A DNA stretch of 10,606 nucleotides from an uncultured Eubacteriales bacterium (GTDB lineage: Bacteria > Bacillota > Clostridia > Oscillospirales > Oscillospiraceae): the NCBI GenBank assembly GCA_900550705.1, contig URTG01000050.1, positions 1 to 10,606 of the forward strand, in the 5' to 3' direction. Made by a program: the position numbers and the translations under genes. Under the pieces are notes generated by a model. It had not been told where the DNA came from. It did no database searches and saw only the letters and a program-made list of their open reading frames with translations. Positions 5,554 to 10,606 of the stretch are shown here, piece by piece; the stretch's first letter is position 1, and each line of letters begins with the position of its first letter.

Positions 5554-7398
5554 TTATTCCCCCGCCGGCTGGGCCGGGGCGGATTCCTTGTGAAACTGTA
5601 AATAGACCGCCTGGGCGGTGTTCTGGGGCACCACCTCCGCCAGCTGCTCCAGCGAGGCGGCGCGGATGGCCTTGATGCTTTTGAAATGCTGCAACAGCTG
5701 CTGGCGGCGCACCGGCCCCACGCCGGAGATCTGGTCCAGCACCGAGGTCTTCACGCGCCCCGCCTGAAGCTGCCGGTGGTACTCGATGGCAAAGCGGTGG
5801 GTCTCCTCCTGGATCTGCCCGATGAGGGCAAACACCGCGGGCACGGCCTGAATGCCGATCTCCCGCCCGTCGGGATGGACCAGGGCCCGGGTCCGGTGCC
5901 GGTCGTCCTTCACCATGCCGAAGGCCGGGATGGGCAGATTCATGGATTCCAGCACCCGGGCGGCCACCCGGACGTGCTCCAGGCCGCCGTCGATGAGCAG
6001 CAGGTCCGGGCGGCTGGAAAACCGCTCGTCCCCGTCCAGATACCGCCGGAAGCGGCGGGAGAGGATCTGCTCCATGGAGGCGTAATCGTTGGGGCCGATC
6101 ATGTCCTTCAGCTTGAAGCGGCGGTAGTCCCGTTTCAGCGGGCGGCCGTCCTGATAGACCACCATAGAGGCCACAATGTCGCTGGCCCCGGTGTTGGAGA
6201 TGTCGTAGGACTCCATCCGGCGGGGCGGGGCGGGCAGACAGAGCATCTGACCCAGCAGCTCCAGCAGCTTATTCTGCCGCTCCTCCCGGGTGGTGGCCCG
6301 GACCACCTCCTCCCGGGCGTTCTGGTCGGCCAGGCGGATCAGGTCCATTTTGGCCCCCCGCTGGGGGGTGAGCAGCTCCACCCGATACCCCACCTGCTCA
6401 GACAGCATCCGGGCCAGGGGCACCTGGTCGGGCAGCTCGCAGGGGAGCAGGATCTGCTTCGGCAGCCTGGCCCGGCCCACATAGTACTCCCGCATCAGAG
6501 AGGACAGCACCGCCCCGTCCTCCTCCTCCACCGGGGATGGGAACAGGTCGAAATCCTTGGCGGCCAGCTCCCCCTCCACATAGTGGAGGACCACAAAGCA
6601 GCTCTTGGCCGTGCCCCGGAAGAAGCCGGTGACATCGGTATCTGCCAGCGACCCGGCGATGACCTTCTGCCGCTTGCCCAGCAGCTCGATGGCCCGAATG
6701 CGGTCCCGCAGCTCGGCAGCGCGCTCGAAGCGCAGCTCCTCCGCCGCCTGCTCCATCTCGGCGGTCAGGTCGTTCTGGACCTCCTGGAATCGGCCCTCCA
6801 GCAGCGAGACCGCCTGGGCAATGGCCTGGTCGTGCCGGGGCTTCAGGTCCTCTCCCCGGCAGTAGCCGTCGCACTTGCCCATGTGGAAGTTCAGGCAGGG
6901 CCGCTCCTTGCCCATGTCCCTGGGGAACTTCTTCCGGCAGGCGGGCAGACGCAGGGCGGCCCGCAGTGCGTCGATAATGGCCTGGGTGCCGTGCCGGCTG
7001 GCGTAGGGACCGAAGTACCGCGCCCCGTCCTCCGCCGCCTTGCCGACGATGGAAAACCGGGGGTACTCCTCCCGGGACAGGCGGATATAGGGATAGCCCT
7101 TGTCGTCCTTCAGCAGGATATTGTAGTGGGGCTGGTGGCGCTTGATGAGGGAGCACTCCAGCACCAGGGCCTCGAACTCGCTGTCGGCGATGATGACATC
7201 GAAGTGGTCGATCTGAGAGACCATGGCCCGGGTCTTCTCCGTATGGGAGGCGGAGTCCTGAAAATACTGGGACACTCGGTTTTTCAGCGCCTTGGCCTTG
7301 CCCACATAGATCACGGTGTTCTTCTTGTCCTGCATGATATAGACCCCGGGCTTTAACGGCAGCGCGTGGGCCTTTTCCTTCAGCTCGTCAAAGGTCAC
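5554..7398 (-). CDS. uvrC: UvrABC excinuclease subunit C
   Basis: UvrC makes both incisions, 3' then 5', around DNA damage presented by UvrA/UvrB. The 614-residue protein has the GIY-YIG nuclease at 16-92 (GVY 18-20, YVG 31-33, R41, E76). Four cysteines at 154, 168, 176 and 180 match those reported to bind an iron-sulfur cluster. The UVR motif that contacts UvrB is at about 203-237. The RNase H-like nuclease shows D399, D438, D470 and H534 at the positions expected for the 5'-incision site. A C-terminal helix-hairpin-helix (about 553-605) completes the domains. The start is GTG at 7398, with GGGGG seven bases upstream; no in-frame ATG occurs before residue 22, inside the nuclease fold. GAGCG/CGCTC (7421-7417 with 7404-7400) could place this ribosome binding site in a hairpin loop. 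It leads the rsmD-coaD cluster. Confidence 0.97.
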   Translation of the reverse strand: MTFDELKEKAHALPLKPGVYIMQDKKNTVIYVGKAKALKNRVSQYFQDSASHTEKTRAMVSQIDHFDVIIADSEFEALVLECSLIKRHQPHYNILLKDDKGYPYIRLSREEYPRFSIVGKAAEDGARYFGPYASRHGTQAIIDALRAALRLPACRKKFPRDMGKERPCLNFHMGKCDGYCRGEDLKPRHDQAIAQAVSLLEGRFQEVQNDLTAEMEQAAEELRFERAAELRDRIRAIELLGKRQKVIAGSLADTDVTGFFRGTAKSCFVVLHYVEGELAAKDFDLFPSPVEEEDGAVLSSLMREYYVGRARLPKQILLPCELPDQVPLARMLSEQVGYRVELLTPQRGAKMDLIRLADQNAREEVVRATTREERQNKLLELLGQMLCLPAPPRRMESYDISNTGASDIVASMVVYQDGRPLKRDYRRFKLKDMIGPNDYASMEQILSRRFRRYLDGDERFSSRPDLLLIDGGLEHVRVAARVLESMNLPIPAFGMVKDDRHRTRALVHPDGREIGIQAVPAVFALIGQIQEETHRFAIEYHRQLQAGRVKTSVLDQISGVGPVRRQQLLQHFKSIKAIRAASLEQLAEVVPQNTAQAVYLQFHKESAPAQPAGE

Positions 7399-7426
7399 AG
7401 AGCGTCCCCCCTTCCCCGCTCATACT

Positions 7427-7456
7427 AAAAAAGGCACCGCAAAGCGGTGCCTTTTT
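7427..7456 (-). terminator. Intrinsic terminator between ptsH and uvrC
   Basis: GGCACCGC (7433-7440) and GCGGTGCC (7444-7451) form a perfect 8-bp GC stem with an AAA loop. It is flanked by A6 (7427-7432) and T5 (7452-7456), so on the minus strand the stem is followed by TTTTTT. It begins 14 bases after the ptsH stop. Only 28 bases separate its end from the uvrC start, so it sits across the path of any ptsH-uvrC read-through transcript. The plus strand also carries a T-tract, but no plus-strand gene ends here. Confidence 0.92.
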
Positions 7457-7470
7457 GGATGCGGTAACTT

Positions 7471-7734
7471 TTACTCGGAAAAATCAGTGGAAATCATCTG
7501 GAACAGCGCCTCGACCGCTTCCTTCTCGTCGGGACCGTCGGCAATGAGCTTGATCGGAGTACCCTTCACGATGCCCAGAGACAGAACGCCCAGCAGGCTC
7601 TTGGCGTTGACCTTGCGCTCCTCCTTCTCCACCCAGATGGCGCTCTTGAACTCGTTGGCCTTCTGGATAAAGAAAGTAGCAGGTCTGGCGTGCAGACCGA
7701 CCTGATTGTTCACAACTGCTTCCTGACTATACAT
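7471..7734 (-). CDS. ptsH: HPr phosphocarrier protein
   Basis: HPr passes phosphate from PEP via enzyme I to the sugar-specific EIIA units of the phosphotransferase system. The 87-residue protein has the active-site histidine H15 in GLHARPA (13-19) and the regulatory serine S46 in KSLLGVLSLGI (45-55). H15 separates it from Crh. S46 is the HPr-kinase site used for CcpA-type carbon control in Firmicutes. ATG at 7734 has GGAGGT (7747-7742) seven bases upstream. The gene has its own promoter (7774-7803) and terminator (7427-7456). Enzyme I (ptsI), often the next gene, is absent here; uvrC follows instead. HprK and CcpA are not in the window, so the regulatory role is inferred from the family. Confidence 0.97.
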   Translation of the reverse strand: MYSQEAVVNNQVGLHARPATFFIQKANEFKSAIWVEKEERKVNAKSLLGVLSLGIVKGTPIKLIADGPDEKEAVEALFQMISTDFSE

Positions 7735-7773
7735 AGTGCGTACCTCCGCCTTCGTCAGTATTTATGTGTTACT

Positions 7774-7803
7774 AGCATAGCAGATAGTGACCGCTTCCGT
7801 CAA
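7774..7803 (-). promoter_or_regulatory. Sigma-70 (SigA) promoter of ptsH
   Basis: On the minus strand TTGACG (7803-7798), an 18-base spacer and TATGCT (7779-7774) give a good match. The start site should be near 7767, with a leader of about 33 bases containing the GGAGGT ribosome binding site. The upstream DNA at about 7804-7930 is clearly more AT-rich than the surrounding coding sequence, with A- and T-tracts that could act as an UP element. The rest of the gap to mutS2 holds no gene. Confidence 0.8.
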
Positions 7804-7932
7804 TGACATTTTTCACAAAACTATGGTCTTTTCCCCGGTTTCATGCCCTTAGAAAAACACTTTTGTCTGAATGACTAATTTTCCAGCTTTATTTTTCGGT
7901 TTTTTATCCAACTTTTCATTGGCGGGAATCCG

Positions 7933-7965
7933 TTATTTCAATTCCGCAACCGTTACGCCGTCCTC
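7933..7965 (-). pseudogene. Duplicated fragment of the mutS2 3' end
   Basis: Read on the minus strand this stretch encodes EDGVTVAELK followed by TAA, exactly the last ten residues and stop of MutS2, whose real copy is 47 bases upstream (7980-8012). Twenty bases are identical (7943-7962 against 7990-8009). The flanking codons differ only synonymously: GAG/GAA, GAA/GAG, TTG/TTA and AAA/AAG. The offset is not a multiple of three, so it is not part of the mutS2 frame, and no start codon or ribosome binding site serves it. It is a remnant, not a gene. The CGCCGT-GAGG-ACGGCG hairpin at its upstream edge has no T-tract on this strand. Confidence 0.8.
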
Positions 7966-7979
7966 ACGGCGCGGGGTTT

Positions 7980-10349
7980 TTACTTTAACTCCGCAACCGT
8001 TACGCCGTCTTCGCCCTCGCCGTATCTGCCGGGGCGGAAGGACTTGATATAGCGGCTGCGCTTCAGATAGGTGCGGACGGCATTGCGGACGGCGCCGGTG
8101 CCCTTGCCGTGGATGATGGTCACGGTCTCCAGCTTGCCCATCATGGCGGTGTCCAAAAAGCGCTCCAGGACGCCGATGGCCTCGTCGGTCATCATGCCCC
8201 GCAGGTCAATCTGGGAGGGGACGGCGGCGGTGCGGAGGGTGTGCTCCGCCCGGGCCATGACCCGGCGGGTCTCCCTCTGGGTCTGGGTCTCCCCTTCCAC
8301 CACGCGCACCTCGCTCTGCTTGGCGGTGATTTTCAGAATCCCCGCCTGGAGCTGGAGCACCCCGTCCTTGTTCACCGACAGCACCGTGGCCCGGGTCCCC
8401 ATGGAGACCAGCTCCACCGTGTCCCCCACCACGGCGGGGCGGGTGGGCGGCGGGGCCTCGGGCTCCGCCACCGGGCCGCCGATGTCCCGCTCCGCCTGGT
8501 TCAGGCGGCGGCGGGCCTCCGCCCGGCTGTCGTTCACCTGCTGCCAGTCCAGCTTGTCCTGGCGCTTTTTCATGTCCTTCAGCTCGGCCAGGGCCTGGTC
8601 GCTGGCGGCGCGGGCCTCCTGGATGATGGCCCGGGCCTCTGCCTGGGCCTTCTCCACCACCTTGGCCCGCTCGGCCTCCAGCTTCTCCCGGTACTCCCGG
8701 GCCTTCCTGGCCGACTGCTCCGTCTCCTGCTTCAGGCGGCGGGCCTCGGCCTTCTCCTTCTCCATCTCCTGTCGCTGCTGGTCCAGCTTGGTGAGCACGT
8801 CCTCAAAGCGGACGTTCTCCGCATCCAGCCGGGCGGCGGCCTTGTCGATGATATACTCGGGCAGACCCAGCCGCCGGGAGATGGCAAAGGCGTTGGATTT
8901 GCCGGGGATGCCCAGCACCAGCCGATAGGTGGGGGCCAGGGTCTCCACGTTGAACTCGCAGGAGGCGTTCTCCACCCCCGGGGTGGTCATGGCATAGACC
9001 TTTAATTCCGCATAGTGGGTGGTGCCCACCACCTGGCTGCCCAGACTGCGGGCGTATTCGATGATGGCCGCCGCCAGGGCCGCGCCCTCCACCGGGTCGG
9101 TGCCGGCGCACAGCTCGTCAAAGAGAATCAGCGTGTCGCCGTCCGCCTCCCCCAGAATGCCCACGATGTTGGTCATGTGGGAGGAGAAGGTGGACAGGGA
9201 CTGGGCAATGGACTGCTCGTCGCCGATGTCGGCCAGCACCCGGCGGTAGACCCGGACGGTGGAGTCGTCCTTGGCCGGGATATGCAGGCCGCACTGGGCC
9301 ATCAGGGTAATGAGACCCACGGTCTTCATGGTCACCGTCTTACCGCCGGTGTTGGGGCCGGTGATGACCAGGGTGTCGAACCGCTCCCCCAGCTCCAGGT
9401 CGTTGGCCACCGCCTTCTTCTGGTCCAGCAGGGGGTGCCGCGCCCCCCGCAGACGGAGGAGCTTGTCCGACAGGGCAGGCTCGGTGCAGCCCAGCTTCAG
9501 CGAAAGCTGGCCCCGGGCGAAAATTTCGTCCAGCCAGACCAGCAGGCGGTAGTCCTCGCCGATGTCCTCCTTCCGGGCGGCGCAGGCGGCGGACAGCTCC
9601 GCCAGAATGCGCTCAATCTCCTTCTTCTCCTTGGCGGCCAGCTCCCGGCGCTCGTTGTTGGCCTTCACCACCCCCATGGGCTCGATGAAGAAGGTGGAGC
9701 CGGAGGAGGACACATCGTGGACCAGGCCGGGGATGGCGTTCTTGTGCTCCGACTTCACGGGCACCACATAGCGGTCCGAGCGGATGGTGATGATGGACTC
9801 CTGCAAATACTTGGACTGGTTGGAGGAGATCAGCCGCTGCAAAATGTCCCGCACCTTGGACTCCGTGGCCCGCATATGCCGCCGGATGGAGGCCAGCTCC
9901 GGACTGGCGGAGTCGGCGATCTCCTCCTCGCCCAGGATGGAGGTGGAGATGCTCTCCTCTAACGACCGCAGGGGCGTCAGCGCCTGAAACAGGTGGGAGA
10001 TGGGGGTCTTCTCCGCCCCCGCGCCGTATTCCGCCGCCGACCGGGCGCAGCGCAGCACCGAGGCGATGTCCAGCAGCTCCCGGGTGGACAGGCTGCCCCC
10101 CCGGTCCGCCCGCTGGAGGGAGGCCGCCACCGGCCGCACCCCGGAAAAGCCGGGACTGCCCCGCAGGATCAGCATCTTCACGGCGGCGGTGGTCTCCTTC
10201 TGGGCCCGCTCCACGTCGTCCAGGTCGGTCATGGGCCGCAGCGCCCGGGCCCGCTCCTTGCCCTCCTCGGTGACGGCGCAGCCCGCCAGCAGCTCCAGCA
10301 CCCGGGGCAGCTCCAGGGTGCTCAGGGATTTTTCAAACAGATCGCTCAT
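7980..10349 (-). CDS. mutS2: MutS2 ATPase with Smr endonuclease domain
   Basis: MutS2 is a MutS-family ATPase lacking the mismatch-recognition domain. It has been linked to suppression of homologous recombination and, in Bacillus subtilis, to sensing and splitting collided ribosomes. In the 789-residue protein, a MutS-like core and lever region (1-310) precedes the ATPase, with Walker A GPNTGGKT (331-338) and Walker B TLILFDELCAGTDP (406-419). A long charged coiled coil follows (about 515-625), then a KOW-like linker (640-685). The C-terminal Smr domain (713-789) has DLRG (715-718) and HGKGTG (747-752). I start at ATG 10349: AGGAG lies upstream (10365-10361) at 11 bases, and the length is typical. 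A 39-codon upstream extension, beginning with TTG at 10466, would start inside the promoter's -35 box and adds no conserved sequence. No clear terminator follows the stop. Confidence 0.96.
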   Translation of the reverse strand: MSDLFEKSLSTLELPRVLELLAGCAVTEEGKERARALRPMTDLDDVERAQKETTAAVKMLILRGSPGFSGVRPVAASLQRADRGGSLSTRELLDIASVLRCARSAAEYGAGAEKTPISHLFQALTPLRSLEESISTSILGEEEIADSASPELASIRRHMRATESKVRDILQRLISSNQSKYLQESIITIRSDRYVVPVKSEHKNAIPGLVHDVSSSGSTFFIEPMGVVKANNERRELAAKEKKEIERILAELSAACAARKEDIGEDYRLLVWLDEIFARGQLSLKLGCTEPALSDKLLRLRGARHPLLDQKKAVANDLELGERFDTLVITGPNTGGKTVTMKTVGLITLMAQCGLHIPAKDDSTVRVYRRVLADIGDEQSIAQSLSTFSSHMTNIVGILGEADGDTLILFDELCAGTDPVEGAALAAAIIEYARSLGSQVVGTTHYAELKVYAMTTPGVENASCEFNVETLAPTYRLVLGIPGKSNAFAISRRLGLPEYIIDKAAARLDAENVRFEDVLTKLDQQRQEMEKEKAEARRLKQETEQSARKAREYREKLEAERAKVVEKAQAEARAIIQEARAASDQALAELKDMKKRQDKLDWQQVNDSRAEARRRLNQAERDIGGPVAEPEAPPPTRPAVVGDTVELVSMGTRATVLSVNKDGVLQLQAGILKITAKQSEVRVVEGETQTQRETRRVMARAEHTLRTAAVPSQIDLRGMMTDEAIGVLERFLDTAMMGKLETVTIIHGKGTGAVRNAVRTYLKRSRYIKSFRPGRYGEGEDGVTVAELK

Positions 10350-10375
10350 ATGCAATGAAACTCCTAGAATACTAC

Positions 10376-10408
10376 TCTCCGCACTCCCCTTCCCCGCAAG
10401 GGCGGAGA
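10376..10408 (-). other. mutS2 leader hairpin next to the ribosome binding site
   Basis: TCTCCGC (10376-10382) pairs with GCGGAGA (10402-10408). Inside, CCTT (10388-10391) pairs with AAGG (10398-10401), with a 5-base bulge on one side and a 6-base loop. It stands in the roughly 80-base leader, about 10 bases before the AGGAG site. There is no T-tract after it, so it is not a terminator. A role in mRNA stability or translation control is possible but not shown. Confidence 0.55.
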
Positions 10409-10437
10409 ACGCGGAAAAATTACTATTTACCTCTCCT

Positions 10438-10466
10438 ATTTTCGCACAAAATGACCGGTTTGACAA
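10438..10466 (-). promoter_or_regulatory. Sigma-70 (SigA) promoter of mutS2
   Basis: On the minus strand TTGTCA (10466-10461), a 17-base spacer and GAAAAT (10443-10438) match the consensus at five and four of six positions. The expected start near 10431 gives a leader of about 80 bases. The -35 region shares twelve bases, TTTGACAAGGGC as written on the plus strand (10459-10470), with the gltX promoter (1654-1665). Confidence 0.65.
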
Positions 10467-10483
10467 GGGCAGTCCGGCGGCGC

Positions 10484-10606
10484 AAAAAATTTTTCAAATT
10501 TTTCGTCTGAAAAAAAGGAAATCGGGAGCTTTTTTCGTATAAGACAATAGTACGTGCAGACTGTCGAAAAAGTCCTTCCGGCCAAAGGATTCGGAGGGAA
10601 GGATAG
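10484..10606. other. AT-rich then hairpin-forming end region, no gene seen
   Basis: The first part (10484-10517) has A- and T-tracts that could be an upstream element for the mutS2 promoter or part of a divergent promoter. A plus-strand TATAAG at 10538-10543 has no matching -35. TCCTTCC (10573-10579) pairs with GGAAGGA (10597-10603), and an alternative shorter hairpin uses TCCTT (10573-10577) and AAGGA (10585-10589). GGAGGG at 10593-10598 could be a ribosome binding site for a plus-strand gene starting just past the window; this cannot be judged here. Confidence 0.35.

Noticed and set aside
5686..7356. 556-residue plus-strand open frame opposite uvrC
   Set aside because: It is a shadow of uvrC, with the same low-complexity composition and no recognisable motif.
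7390..7423. Eleven-codon mini-ORF overlapping the uvrC start
   Set aside because: An ATG at 7423-7421 opens a short frame ending inside uvrC, but it has no ribosome binding site and directly follows the terminator T-tract. It is probably chance.
7830..7844. Possible CcpA (cre) site upstream of ptsH
   Set aside because: On the minus strand the left half and central CG fit, but two conserved positions in the right half fail. It also lies well upstream of the -35 box, so it is too weak to call.
10350..10466. 39-codon N-terminal extension of mutS2
   Set aside because: It would start at a TTG inside the -35 box of the mutS2 promoter and lacks family similarity; ATG 10349 gives the usual length.

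Overview
The window looks like chromosomal DNA from a GC-rich gut Clostridium relative, most likely Oscillospiraceae (Flavonifractor, Pseudoflavonifractor or Intestinimonas type). This rests on the strong G/C bias at third codon positions, Firmicute-style proteins (a serine-46 HPr, MutS2 with an Smr domain, a coaD-linked coiled-coil protein), strong GGAGG-type ribosome binding sites, and hairpin-rich intergenic repeats of a kind I recall from those genomes. The taxonomic call is inference; no rRNA or other marker is present.

Layout. (1) 1-1660, minus strand: gltX (glutamyl-tRNA synthetase) with a near-consensus promoter and an intrinsic terminator. (2) 1690-3480, plus strand, divergent from gltX: a 557-residue membrane-anchored protein of unknown function, started by GTG behind a structured leader. 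(3) 3481-3937: a gene-free convergent region full of hairpins and short repeats, closed by a bidirectional terminator. (4) 7803 down to 3938, minus strand: ptsH (HPr) with its own promoter and terminator, then a tight cluster uvrC - rsmD - coaD - coiled-coil protein. (5) 10466 down to 7980, minus strand: mutS2 with promoter, hairpin leader and Smr-domain C terminus. A displaced second copy of the last codons of mutS2 lies just beyond its stop. (6) 10467-10606: AT-rich then hairpin-forming DNA with no gene visible.

The genes are mainly housekeeping: tRNA charging, sugar-transport phosphorelay, nucleotide excision repair, 16S rRNA methylation, coenzyme A synthesis and ribosome rescue or recombination control. 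rsmD and coaD overlap by four bases and the coiled-coil gene starts three bases after coaD, so these are probably translated from one mRNA. uvrC starts only 28 bases after the ptsH terminator, so the repair/CoA cluster probably depends on read-through from ptsH or on a promoter inside it.

I see no phage, CRISPR, toxin-antitoxin, defence or secondary-metabolite system. The items most worth a second look are the duplicated, synonymously diverged mutS2 tail, the unknown membrane protein with three internal motif repeats, and the structured repeats between the convergent genes.
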